DNA of 64,000 nucleotides from JAUVPY01 sp034412795 (GCA_034412795.1 DAOUMD010000166.1:16556-80555); one strand, 5' to 3'; numbered from the stretch's first letter, positions 33,690 through 42,455 are shown. The notes: generated by a model not told the origin, from the sequence alone. A program made the numbers and translations.

Positions 33690-34976
33690 ATGACCCGAGA
33701 TTTACAAAACAAAGCCCAAGAGCATATAGACCGCAACGAGTGGCAACCCGCAATCGACCTTCTTGAGCAGGCCAGGCAAACAGAACCCAAGAACCCCTAC
33801 GTGCTGGGGCCATTGGCCTTTTGCTACTCTCGTCTAAAGCAGCACCTTAAAGCCATCGAACTCTATGAGCAATTGTGCCAATTGCAGCCGGACGTTGCTC
33901 GCTGGCCTTACAGCTTGGGTTATCAGTATTATGATCAGCAACGTTACGCTCGGGCCATTGAGCACTTTGATCGTGCCTTGGAAATCGATCCCCACTATAT
34001 CGTCGTTCTGTACCGCAAGGGCTACGCCCTCTCCACTATTGAAAGTAAGCGGGGACAAGCTCTCACTACCTTCGAGCGCTGCCGCGAGGCTTATCATGCT
34101 TTACCGGATGATGAGGCTAAGGACCGAGAACGCAAGCGCTACGCCGACGCCTGCCATCAACAGGGCAAGCTCTTCCTTAAAGCTGGCAATCGCCGTCTGG
34201 CCGAAGAGCGGTTGCGCGAAGCTACCGACTTGAAACGGGATGATCCTGATGTTCACTACGCCTTGGGTAAAGTCTATCTGGAAACTGAACGTTTTGAGCA
34301 GGCGATTGACAGCCTGAAGAGGGCGCAACGACTTTCTGAGCAGCCCCAACATTATATTCTTGACTTCTTGGCTCGTGCTTATGCAGGTGCTGGCCAACTT
34401 CAGGAAGCCATCGCAGTTTACGAGCAGATGCCACCGTCCATACGCAATCGACCTTATATCTTGCGCAACATGGGCGGCGTCTACGCTAAGCTGGATGAGT
34501 TAGACAAAGCCGAGCGTACGCTGCAGGAGGCGGTGAAAAGAGAGCATCGTAACCACAACGGCCATTATGAACTGGGCTTGGTCTATCAACGTCAGGGCAA
34601 ATGGTCAGAGGCAGCCCAGGAATTTAGGACCGCAGTGGCATTGCGCCAGAAGCATTACAATCTTTCCTTTCCCGAAGCCGAGCAGGCTCTGGCAGACCTT
34701 TTGAATGAACATCCCGAGGCGGAGGCTGCCGTTGCTCCCAAACAAGCCCCACCACTCGCCTCTCCATCTGGGCGACCGGTGGGCCGGGTTAAGAAATACT
34801 TTGAAGATCGAGGCTTTGGTTTCCTTGAAGTTGAAGGAGGCCAAGGTGACCTTTTCTTCCATATCAGTCAGGTCGAGGGCCGCGACTCGGTGCAGGTTGG
34901 TGAGTATCTGGAGTATAGCATCGGTGAAGGTAAGAAGGGGCCACAGGCTACTAACCTTCGGGCATTGTCAAGTTAG
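33690..34976 (+). CDS. TPR protein with C-terminal cold-shock domain
   Basis: 428 residues. About nine tetratricopeptide repeats (for example YVLGPLAFCYSRLKQHLKAI and PDVHYALGKVYLETERFEQA) and a basic/Pro linker, then a cold-shock domain (about 366-428) with RNP1 GFGFLEV and RNP2 DLFFHI. The pairing suggests an RNA-binding adaptor that gathers other proteins. GAGGAGA precedes the ATG. The next gene, also RNA-nuclease-like, begins 28 bp later. Confidence 0.85.
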   Translation: MTRDLQNKAQEHIDRNEWQPAIDLLEQARQTEPKNPYVLGPLAFCYSRLKQHLKAIELYEQLCQLQPDVARWPYSLGYQYYDQQRYARAIEHFDRALEIDPHYIVVLYRKGYALSTIESKRGQALTTFERCREAYHALPDDEAKDRERKRYADACHQQGKLFLKAGNRRLAEERLREATDLKRDDPDVHYALGKVYLETERFEQAIDSLKRAQRLSEQPQHYILDFLARAYAGAGQLQEAIAVYEQMPPSIRNRPYILRNMGGVYAKLDELDKAERTLQEAVKREHRNHNGHYELGLVYQRQGKWSEAAQEFRTAVALRQKHYNLSFPEAEQALADLLNEHPEAEAAVAPKQAPPLASPSGRPVGRVKKYFEDRGFGFLEVEGGQGDLFFHISQVEGRDSVQVGEYLEYSIGEGKKGPQATNLRALSS

Positions 34977-35004
34977 CCATGAATATCTGGGAGGAATCAG
35001 GGCC

Positions 35005-35772
35005 ATGGGTAATTCCTATCAAGACCAAGTTTATGAGCAGTATCGCTCGTTCATTGAGCAACATGGTTGGGACTTCTCGGAGAAGGATGAGGATTCGGCG
35101 AGGCGGCTTGATGTTCAGTATGGAAAATCCCGTGCTGTTGTCAAGATTTACACAACAGGAACAATCCAAGTTCAAGCAAGCCTTACATCCACAATCAAAG
35201 AGCCCCTTGAGAAACTCAAAAGAGTGATTGAAGACGATAGTGTTTCCATTGACGAGACACTGCCGTTTGAAATTGAAGACTTTCCAGAGTTTCTACGGAA
35301 AAACATACCAACAATTGACCCCATCATTATTCGCCTCTTGAACGAAGCCATTCTGTGTCTAAAAGCAGGGGCATTGCTTGGATGCGCATTTCTGATCGGC
35401 GCTGCCTCAGAAAAAGCTATTTGGCTCTTAATAGAAGCATTCACTCAGGCAATAACGGATGCGACAAACCGGGCGAGATTCGAAAGTCGTGTTAGAAACA
35501 GGTATATTTCTCGAGCGTACGATGAGTTCAAAAATTCATTTAAATCCTGCAAGTCTCAACCTGTTGACCCTGCCTTGGTATATGACTTAGACACGCAAAT
35601 CGAGGCACTATTTCAATTCTACCGCATATGTAGAAATGAGGTTGGACATCCTGAAATCTCTCCGAATTATGATAAAGGAATCCTCCTGGCAACCATGGGG
35701 CAGTTCGTCAAGTACATTGAGGCAATTTATCGACTGATTGACTATTTTGAAAACAGTCAAGTAGTTCTGTGA
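35005..35772 (+). CDS. TBP-like/HEPN protein (RnlA-related, short)
   Basis: 255 residues from ATG 35005 with GGGAGG upstream; a longer frame reaching back into the TPR gene is rejected. The N terminus (about 20-75) repeats the TBP-like pattern of the RnlA-RNase HIII protein (RAVVKIYTTGTIQVQ beside its VNVYTSGKITVG). The C-terminal helical part holds RNEVGH (Arg210-His215), a textbook HEPN Rx4H endoribonuclease motif. It may be a second RNA-cleaving effector or a partner of the fusion protein. It is more AT-rich than its neighbours, suggesting recent transfer. Confidence 0.7.
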   Translation: MGNSYQDQVYEQYRSFIEQHGWDFSEKDEDSARRLDVQYGKSRAVVKIYTTGTIQVQASLTSTIKEPLEKLKRVIEDDSVSIDETLPFEIEDFPEFLRKNIPTIDPIIIRLLNEAILCLKAGALLGCAFLIGAASEKAIWLLIEAFTQAITDATNRARFESRVRNRYISRAYDEFKNSFKSCKSQPVDPALVYDLDTQIEALFQFYRICRNEVGHPEISPNYDKGILLATMGQFVKYIEAIYRLIDYFENSQVVL

Positions 35773-35823
35773 CATGCTGCCGAAGGTAAAATTGCCAGTT
35801 AGGAAGTAACAGGAGGCAACCCT

Positions 35824-37848
35824 ATGCCCAAAATCGACATCACCCGCACCGAACTGGTCTGGCCCGGCAAATACGACGACCAGGGGAACCTGGTCCCGCC
35901 CCGCCGCGTTAACCTCCCCTTCCAGGTCATCGAGCGCGTCAACGAAACGCGTGCCACCCGTGAGCAGCGCCAGGAGGAGCGCGCCGGCCACGTGGCCACT
36001 CTCTTCGACTACTGGCAGGCTGAGGAGGAACATATGGCCGACGCGGGCGATGGCTGGCGCAATAAGCTTATCTGGGGTGACAACCTGTACGTGATGAGCT
36101 CACTGCTGGAGCACTTCGCCGGTAAGGTTGATTTGATTTACATTGATCCACCCTTTGCGACCGGTGCGGACTTCTCGTTTGCATCCATAGTTGGTGAGGG
36201 GGATCTCAAGATCGTAAAGGAGCAATCTATTCTCGAAGAAAAGGCATACCGAGATACTTGGGGCGAAGGTAGCGATTCTTATCTCTCGATGATGTACCAG
36301 CGATTGTTGATCATGCGAGACCTCCTTTCAGCAAACGGTAGCCTATATGTCCATTGTGACTGGCGTGAGAATAGCCATCTAAGACTCCTGCTGAACGAAG
36401 TATTGGGTCCCCAGAACTTCCGCGCAGAAGTGGTCTGGAAACGAACGTCCGCCCACAGCGACTCATCCACTTATGGCCAAGTGCATGACTCAATATTGTT
36501 CTACACGCGTTCCGATGAGTTTACTTGGAATAGCCCGAAGACCGACTATGAAGACTGGTACGTAGAGCGTTATTATCGATATCAAGACCCGGATGGTCGT
36601 CGATTTATGTCTGACAATCTGTCAGCAAAAGGTTTGAGTGGCGGAGGGTACGAGTATGTGTGGAAAGGCTGTAAGGGTCTTTGGCGACTACCCGAAAGCA
36701 GGATGGCTGAACTGGACAAAGCAGGTCGGATATTCTACACGAAAAATGGTGTACCACGCCTGAAGCGCTATTTGGATGAAATGGAAGGTCGCCCTGTTCA
36801 ATCTCTCTGGGATGATATCCAATCGGTAGTTTCATGGTCACAACAAATAACGGGATACGCAACCCAGAAGCCTGAGGACTTACTTTTGCGTATTGTTTCT
36901 GCATCGTCAAACGACAGTAGTCTGATTGCTGACTTCTTCTGCGGCTCTGGTACGACTTTGACTGTGGCCGAGACGCTGGGGCGGCGCTGGATCGGCTGCG
37001 ACCTAAGTCGCTTTGGTATCCACACGGCCCGCAAGCGACTGATGGACATCCCCGACTGCCGTCCCTTCGAGATTCTCAACCTGGGCCAATACGAACGCCA
37101 GGTGTGGCAGGGGGTGACCTTCGGCGATCAGAAGCATCCCCAGCATATGCTCATCTTCGAGTACCTCAAGTTCATCCTGGACCTGTACGGCGCGCAACCC
37201 CTGCCCGGCACCCAGCACCTGCACGGCAAGAAGGGCCGGGCCGTGATCCACGTGGGCGCCGTGGACGCGCCGGTGACCATCGACGAGATTTACGCCTGCC
37301 TGGCCGAGTGCCAGACCATGGGCCAGAAGGAACTGCACATCTTGGGCTGGGAGTGGGAGATGGGCCTGGCCAACTTGATGGTGGAGGAGGCCAAAGCCCA
37401 GGGGGTCAAGCTGCTGCTGCTCAATATCCCGCGCGAGGTGATGGAGCAACAGGCCGTGGACCGGGGTGACATCCGCTTCTACGAGCTGGCCTACCTGGAG
37501 GTGGATATCCATAAGACTTCCGAAGTCTCAAAGACTTCGGAAGTCTGTCAGGTCATCGTTGAGTTAACCGACTTCGTCATCCCCAACGACGAACTCATCC
37601 CGCCCGAGGTACGGGCCAAGATCAAGAAGTGGTCCGACTACGTCGATTACTGGGCCGTGGACTGGGACTTCCGCGATGACACCTTCGTCAACGCCTGGAC
37701 TTCCTACCGCACCCGCCGCGACCGGGCTTTGCAACTCAAGACTGATCCCCACGTTTACGAACAGCCGGGGACCTACCGGACCCTGGTCAAGGTCATCGAC
37801 ATCTTCGGCAACGATACCTCGCAGGTGTTTGAGGTGGAAGTGGGGTAG
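35824..37848 (+). CDS. Type III-like DNA methyltransferase (Mod, beta class)
   Basis: 674 residues. Catalytic motif DPPF (108-111, LIYIDPPFATG) precedes the AdoMet motif DFFCGSGTT (about 376-384), the order of beta-class N6-adenine or N4-cytosine enzymes such as type III Mod. The central 150 residues are AT-rich in codon use and probably form the target recognition domain; the flanks are GC-rich, a sign of domain exchange. A 33-bp palindrome (37514-37546) is translated in frame as KTSEVSKTSEV near residues 564-574. AGGAGG precedes the start. Pairs with the helicase-nuclease at 38577. Confidence 0.88.
   Translation: MPKIDITRTELVWPGKYDDQGNLVPPRRVNLPFQVIERVNETRATREQRQEERAGHVATLFDYWQAEEEHMADAGDGWRNKLIWGDNLYVMSSLLEHFAGKVDLIYIDPPFATGADFSFASIVGEGDLKIVKEQSILEEKAYRDTWGEGSDSYLSMMYQRLLIMRDLLSANGSLYVHCDWRENSHLRLLLNEVLGPQNFRAEVVWKRTSAHSDSSTYGQVHDSILFYTRSDEFTWNSPKTDYEDWYVERYYRYQDPDGRRFMSDNLSAKGLSGGGYEYVWKGCKGLWRLPESRMAELDKAGRIFYTKNGVPRLKRYLDEMEGRPVQSLWDDIQSVVSWSQQITGYATQKPEDLLLRIVSASSNDSSLIADFFCGSGTTLTVAETLGRRWIGCDLSRFGIHTARKRLMDIPDCRPFEILNLGQYERQVWQGVTFGDQKHPQHMLIFEYLKFILDLYGAQPLPGTQHLHGKKGRAVIHVGAVDAPVTIDEIYACLAECQTMGQKELHILGWEWEMGLANLMVEEAKAQGVKLLLLNIPREVMEQQAVDRGDIRFYELAYLEVDIHKTSEVSKTSEVCQVIVELTDFVIPNDELIPPEVRAKIKKWSDYVDYWAVDWDFRDDTFVNAWTSYRTRRDRALQLKTDPHVYEQPGTYRTLVKVIDIFGNDTSQVFEVEVG
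37514..37546. repeat. 33-bp REP-type double palindrome in mod CDS
   Basis: AGACTTCCGAAGTCT, loop CAA, AGACTTCGGAAGTCT: two perfect 15-bp arms, each itself a palindrome around one base. In frame, no stop. Confidence 0.9.
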
Positions 37849-37855
37849 CCGACCA

Positions 37856-37888
37856 AGACTTCCGAAGTCTTTGAGACTTCGGAAGTCT
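37856..37888. repeat. 33-bp REP-type double palindrome, left of RAYT
   Basis: AGACTTCCGAAGTCT, loop TTG, AGACTTCGGAAGTCT. Lies between the mod stop and the RAYT ribosome site. Confidence 0.9.
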
Positions 37889-37912
37889 GCATCGGGGAAG
37901 GAGTAACTCTAA

Positions 37913-38509
37913 ATGCCAAGGCGAGAGGTTCCCCTGGTTGCCGGACACTACTACCATCTCTACAACCGGGGGCACAATCGGGCGTCCATTTTCTTCGAGC
38001 CGGAGAATTACGCTTTCTTCTTGCGTAGGTTGCGCAAATACGTGGTGCCAGAGCACGCATGTGTCATTGCCTATGTGCTGATGCCCAATCACTATCATAT
38101 GTTGATTCAGGCTTACACCGATGGCCTGTCCCATGCCATGCAGTTGTTTGGTATTTCATACACCAAGGCGATCAATAAGCGCTTTCGACGAACAGGAGGT
38201 TTGTTTCAGGGGGCATTTCGAGCCAAGTTGGTTGACCGGGATGAATACCTCCTGCATCTCTCGCGCTACATCCACCTTAACCCCGTACGAGCTGGTCTGG
38301 TGCAGCGGCCAGAAGATTGGATTTACTCCAGCTACCGCGACTATTTAGGTGTGCGGAATGGCAGCTTGCCGCAGCCTGAGATCGTGTTTCAACAGCTCAC
38401 CCAAACTTCCGCAGTGTCCAACATTTCGGAGGTTAGGGAGCGCTATCGTTCTTTTGTCGAGGCCTACGTGGCACAAGATCGCGACGTCATTGCTCACTTG
38501 TTACTCTGA
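37913..38509 (+). mobile_element. REP-associated tyrosine transposase (RAYT, Y1/HUH family)
   Basis: 198-residue single-domain TnpA-REP protein. HUH metal motif HYH (His60, His62, in VLMPNHYHMLIQ) and the catalytic tyrosine region LSRYIHLNPVRAGLV (Tyr119). These enzymes mobilise or maintain REP palindromes by single-strand cleavage. Strong ribosome site GGGGAAGGAG. It is bracketed by intact 33-bp palindromes at 37856 and 38522, and its own C-terminal coding region contains a decayed copy (38403-38435). The context makes the palindrome its probable substrate (inference). Confidence 0.85.
38403..38435. repeat. Decayed REP-type palindrome inside the RAYT gene
   Basis: AAACTTCCGCAGTGT, loop CCA, ACATTTCGGAGGTTA: aligns over all 33 bp with the neighbouring copies, with about eight substitutions. 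Translated as TSAVSNISEV, the same frame as in mod. Confidence 0.6.
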
Positions 38510-38521
38510 GGTCTGCTGGTC

Positions 38522-38554
38522 AGACTTCCGAAGTCTCCAAAACTTCGGAAGTCT
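38522..38554. repeat. 33-bp REP-type double palindrome, right of RAYT
   Basis: AGACTTCCGAAGTCT, loop CCA, AAACTTCGGAAGTCT (one mismatch). Lies between the RAYT stop and the helicase-nuclease start. Confidence 0.9.
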
Positions 38555-38576
38555 GGTGTGTCTTTGGAGGAGACCC

Positions 38577-41381
38577 ATGGCAACCATCATCCCCTACGAC
38601 CGTGCTTTGCCCGAAGTGCCTGGGCGCACGCCCTATACCAGGCCGGATGCCTACCTGGAGAAGCTGGGTGAGGGCGATTACGCCGTGCGCCAAGGACGCC
38701 GGCCCAGCACCATGTTCCTGGTGGGCAAGTTGCGGGAGGCCGTGGATGCATGGCGTGACGAAGACTACCCCGGTCTGTCCGACGTCACCCGCCGCCTCTT
38801 CCAGTTCTGGTTCGATGAGGATCACCTGTTGGCGGATGGGACGCCCTTCCGCTATTGGTGGTGCCAGCGCGAGGCCCTCGAAACGCTGGCCTACCTGGCC
38901 GAGGTACGCGGCTGGGCCGACTTCTTGCCCCTTGCCCAGACCTTCGGCGAAGTACCTCAGCACGGCATGCTGCCCATGGACTTTGAGATCGAGACGACTA
39001 TGGACGGGGAACGCCTGCTGCGCCGCTGGGTGCCTGAGGTCGAGCGGGATGCCGTCCAGGAACTGCCCGAGGAGGGCTTGCCCCGCTACGCCTTCAAAAT
39101 GGCCACCGGCTCCGGCAAGACGGTGGTCATGGCCATGGTCATCGTCTGGTCCTACTTCAACCGCCGCCTGGGGGGAGACTTCCGAAGTCTCCAAGACTTC
39201 GGAAGTCTTGCTGACAACTTCCTGGTCGTCGCCCCCAACGTCATCGTCTTCGAGCGGCTGGAGCGCGACTTTGCCAGCAACAAGATCTTCCACGAGTTGC
39301 CGCTCATTCCCCCCGAGTGGCGTGGGCGATGGGGCATGAAGGTCATCCTGCGCGGCGAGAGCGCTGTGCCTGACCCCGGCGGCAACTTATTTGTGGTCAA
39401 CATCCAGCAAATTTATGAGTCGCGTGAGGAGACCTGGACGCCGGGCAACGCTGTGGATGCCATCCTGGGGCGTCCCCCTCACCAGGATCTGGCCGCCTAC
39501 CAGCCTTCCATGCTGGACCGCATCAAGAGTCTGAACAACCTGATGGTCCTCAACGACGAGGCGCACCATGTGCACGACGACGACCTGGTCTGGAACCAGA
39601 CCTTGCTGGCCCTGCACGAGAACCTGAAACGCAAACAGCAGACTTCCGAAGTCTCTGAGACTTCGGAAGTCTGGCCGTCCATCAGCCGTGGCTTGACCCT
39701 GTGGCTGGGCTTCTCTGCCACCCCCAAGACCCAGGCCGGCACCTACTTCCCCTGGATCATCACCGATTACCCCCTGGCCCAGGCCATCGAGGATCACATC
39801 GTCAAAGCCCCGCTCATCGTGCACCGCGTGGACAAGCCCGACCCCCAACGAGTGACCCAGGATAACGTGGTGGGCGCCTACCACGATTGGATCGTGGTTG
39901 CCCTGGAGCGTTGGAAGGCCCATACCCGGTTGTACCGGGGGGTGGGCCAAAAGCCGGTGCTCTTCATCATGGCCGAGCGCATCGCCTACGCCGACGCCAT
40001 CGCCGAGCACATCCGTAAACACTTCCGCCTCAAGAAGAAGGAAGTGCTGGTCATTCACACCGATACCCAGGGAAACCTCACCAAGAAATATCTGGACGAG
40101 GCGCGCCAAGCGGCGCGGGATGTGGACAAACCTGACAGCGACATCAAGGTCATCGTCAGCGTGCTTATGCTGCGTGAGGGCTGGGACGTGCGCAACGTGA
40201 CCGTCATCCTGGGCCTGCGCCCCTTCACCGCCCAAGCCGGCATCCTGCCCGAACAGGCCGTCGGGCGCGGCCTGCGCCTGATGCTCAACATCAGCCCCGA
40301 CCAGTGCCAGACTTTGGAGGTCATCGGCACCCAGGCCTTCGAAGCCTTCGTGCGCGAGCTGGAGCACGAGGGGGTGGGCATCGACACCGTGGGCGACCCA
40401 CCCCCATTGCCGGTCAAGATTTACCCGGTGCAGGAGCGGGTCGAGTTCGACATTGCCATCCCTCTAACCAAGCCCAAGTACACCCACGAGTACCGGGACC
40501 TGAAGGAGTTGGACCCGCTCGCTCTGCCGCCCATCTATGAGGCCGGCGTACTGGCCGAAGAAGAGGCCATCGAAATCGAGATGGCCTTCGCTACCACCGG
40601 CACCACCGTTCACCATGCCGTCATTACGCCTGACCGGCCGTTGCTCAGCCAGGACTTTCTGCGTGATATCACGCGCGGCGTAGAACAACGCCTACACCTC
40701 AACGGTCACTTCGCCGACCTGTATCGCATCGTAAAACGTTACGTGAGGGGGCGCTGCTTCGGCGTTGAGGTGGATCTGGAGGCCGACGACATCAAGAGCC
40801 GTCTGCGCGGCCCCACGCTTCAAGATGGCATCGTCCAGTTCCTGAGCCGGGAGATCGCCCAACTGGCTGCCCAGGAGCGGACCATCGAGTTCGAGGACGC
40901 CGCCTTCCGTCTCTCGCACACCCAACCCTTCACCTGGCGCCGCCTGCATCTCGCCTGCGACAAGACCATCTTCAACGAGTGTTCTGTCTTCAATGATCTG
41001 GAGGCGCGCTTCGCCCGCTTTCTGGAGAAGTCGCCCGACATTTTGCGCTTCGCCGCCCTGGCCGAGTCCTATACCCGCTTTCGGGTGGACTACCTCAGCC
41101 AGGGGGGTGCCATCCGTTTTTACTATCCCGACTTCGTCGCTGTGCAGGCGACACCCGGAGGCGAGATTAACTGGGTGATCGAGACCAAGGGCCGCGAGTA
41201 TGAGAACGTAACCCACAAAGATGCCAGCATTGAAGATTGGTGCACCAAGATCAGCACGCAAACTGGCCAGACCTGGTGCTATCTCAAAGTACCGCAACAT
41301 CGCTTCGACGCCAGCGCAGCTCACACCTTCGACGAACTGGCGAGGGAGTTACATGATGGCCGCCCAGGGCTGTTTGATTAG
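38577..41381 (+). CDS. Type III-like restriction helicase-nuclease (Res)
   Basis: 934 residues from ATG 38577 (MATIIPYDRALPEVPG) with GGAGGAGAC upstream; an earlier in-frame ATG at 38349 lies inside the RAYT gene and is rejected. Superfamily 2 helicase: Walker A MATGSGKT (about 176-183), DEAH box NDEAHH (about 325), SATPKTQAG, and late motifs LREGWDVRNV and EQAVGRGLRL. C-terminal PD-(D/E)xK nuclease: YYPDF (about 850) and VIETKG (about 864). Forms a restriction-modification pair with the methyltransferase. Two 33-bp palindromes are translated in frame: DFRSLQDFGSL after about residue 200 and TSEVSETSEV after about residue 355. Confidence 0.88.
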   Translation: MATIIPYDRALPEVPGRTPYTRPDAYLEKLGEGDYAVRQGRRPSTMFLVGKLREAVDAWRDEDYPGLSDVTRRLFQFWFDEDHLLADGTPFRYWWCQREALETLAYLAEVRGWADFLPLAQTFGEVPQHGMLPMDFEIETTMDGERLLRRWVPEVERDAVQELPEEGLPRYAFKMATGSGKTVVMAMVIVWSYFNRRLGGDFRSLQDFGSLADNFLVVAPNVIVFERLERDFASNKIFHELPLIPPEWRGRWGMKVILRGESAVPDPGGNLFVVNIQQIYESREETWTPGNAVDAILGRPPHQDLAAYQPSMLDRIKSLNNLMVLNDEAHHVHDDDLVWNQTLLALHENLKRKQQTSEVSETSEVWPSISRGLTLWLGFSATPKTQAGTYFPWIITDYPLAQAIEDHIVKAPLIVHRVDKPDPQRVTQDNVVGAYHDWIVVALERWKAHTRLYRGVGQKPVLFIMAERIAYADAIAEHIRKHFRLKKKEVLVIHTDTQGNLTKKYLDEARQAARDVDKPDSDIKVIVSVLMLREGWDVRNVTVILGLRPFTAQAGILPEQAVGRGLRLMLNISPDQCQTLEVIGTQAFEAFVRELEHEGVGIDTVGDPPPLPVKIYPVQERVEFDIAIPLTKPKYTHEYRDLKELDPLALPPIYEAGVLAEEEAIEIEMAFATTGTTVHHAVITPDRPLLSQDFLRDITRGVEQRLHLNGHFADLYRIVKRYVRGRCFGVEVDLEADDIKSRLRGPTLQDGIVQFLSREIAQLAAQERTIEFEDAAFRLSHTQPFTWRRLHLACDKTIFNECSVFNDLEARFARFLEKSPDILRFAALAESYTRFRVDYLSQGGAIRFYYPDFVAVQATPGGEINWVIETKGREYENVTHKDASIEDWCTKISTQTGQTWCYLKVPQHRFDASAAHTFDELARELHDGRPGLFD
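39176..39208. repeat. 33-bp REP-type double palindrome in res CDS, first
   Basis: AGACTTCCGAAGTCT, loop CCA, AGACTTCGGAAGTCT. Read in a different frame from the other copies (DFRSLQDFGSL), showing that more than one frame is tolerated. Confidence 0.9.
39640..39672. repeat. 33-bp REP-type double palindrome in res CDS, second
   Basis: AGACTTCCGAAGTCT, loop CTG, AGACTTCGGAAGTCT, read as TSEVSETSEV. It sits between the DEAH box and the SATPKT motif. Confidence 0.9.
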
Positions 41382-41634
41382 GTCTGCACACTGTGGCTGA
41401 ATCGTATTGTCAAGCTTGGCCCTTCGCCAGTCAGTTGAGATGCCAGGGTTTGACTTTACATAATAACAATTTCGGGCCAAATTGATATCCTCCACCAACC
41501 ATGCTATACTACCCAACGAACAAAAGTTCTACGCTACCTGAACATGCAACCTTACAACGCCAACCAACTCTCCTTGGCCCAAGCACCTTCGCGTCGCCTT
41601 TATAAACGTCGTGCCTGTCGTATGGCACCTTACA

Positions 41635-41797
41635 ATCCGTTCCATCCCGCCCATCCGCGTTCTAAATAAGAACAACGGATGCGCAGGATGCAACGGATTC
41701 CTTGAGTTGCGAGAGGATGATCCGTTCCATCCTGCCCATCCGCGTTCTGGAGGCAAGGACGTGTAGGAGAACAACGGATGCGCAGGATGGAACGGAT
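41635..41797. repeat. Tandem pair of long hairpin repeats
   Basis: 41635-41698 and 41720-41797 are each a near-perfect inverted repeat bounded by ATCCGTTCCATCC and GGATGGAACGGAT (first copy GGATGCAACGGAT), with CCCATCCGCGTTCT/AGAACAACGGATGCG inside. They lie in the 561-bp stretch after res, which holds no gene. Confidence 0.8.
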
Positions 41798-41860
41798 ACC
41801 TGGCGCGACGATGAATGACCCCCATTCCCATTTAACGCGAAATCAGGGTATAATGGTGAA

Positions 41861-41907
41861 GACCTGACAAGTTGTCCGACGTGCCGTCGGCTAAAACCTG
41901 TCAGGTC
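41861..41907. repeat. GACCTGACA palindromic element
   Basis: GACCTGACAAGTTGTCCGAC pairs with a right arm ending AAACCTGTCAGGTC; 47 bp, hairpin-forming. It lies about 35 bp before the next gene, where it might affect expression. Confidence 0.7.
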
Positions 41908-41942
41908 TGAGCCGCTCATTTCAAAGCACGAAGAGGGAAAAC

Positions 41943-42455
41943 ATGCCCCCAACCAAAAAGTCCGAAAAAGTACCCAAGGCCATGCAAGAGAAATTCGATG
42001 CCATCGTGGTTCTCACCGACGAGGTCTGCCACGAGCACCTGGACGAGGAATACGCGCTGTTGGCTCGCCAGGCAACCGCCGCTTTGTGCCGTAAGCGCCC
42101 CTCCCCTTTACAGAGTGGTCGTGTCAGCTCTTGGGCATGCGGGATTGTATACGCCCTGGGGTTTGTGAACTTCCTGTTTGATAAGACCCAGGACCCCCAC
42201 ATGAGCGCTGCCGACCTATGTGCCGCCTTCGGTGTTGCCAAAGGAACCGGTTCGGCCAAGTCAAAAGTAGTGCGCGATGCCCTGAACATGTCACAAATGG
42301 ACCCCAATTGGTTCCGGCCCAGCCACATGGATGACAACATCATGGCCTGGATGATCATGGTCGACGGCCTGATCCTCGACGCGCGCCAATTGCCCCGCGA
42401 AATACAAGAGATTGCTTATGAGAAGGGCCTGATTCCCTACATACCGGGCGAATGA
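41943..42455 (+). CDS. DUF6398-like protein
   Basis: 170 residues: KVPKAMQEKFDAIVVLTDEV, LCRKRPSPLQSGR, WACGIVYALGFVNFLFD, DLCAAFGVAKGTGSAKSKVV. The pattern fits the uncharacterised DUF6398 family, including its helix-turn-helix-like DLCAAFGVAKGT segment. Function unknown. Its stop lies at the start of a tandem array. Confidence 0.65.
   Translation: MPPTKKSEKVPKAMQEKFDAIVVLTDEVCHEHLDEEYALLARQATAALCRKRPSPLQSGRVSSWACGIVYALGFVNFLFDKTQDPHMSAADLCAAFGVAKGTGSAKSKVVRDALNMSQMDPNWFRPSHMDDNIMAWMIMVDGLILDARQLPREIQEIAYEKGLIPYIPGE

Noticed and set aside
34705..35004. Extended N terminus for the TBP-HEPN protein
   Set aside because: The 100 extra codons overlap the cold-shock domain of the TPR gene in another frame; ATG 35005 has its own GGGAGG.
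31422..35772. RnlAB toxin-antitoxin with a hidden RnlB
   Set aside because: No neighbouring protein resembles RnlB; the TPR/cold-shock protein is much longer and of different fold.
38349..38576. 76-codon N-terminal extension of the restriction helicase
   Set aside because: It overlaps the RAYT gene and translates the palindrome; ATG 38577 follows GGAGGAGAC and begins a normal Res N terminus.
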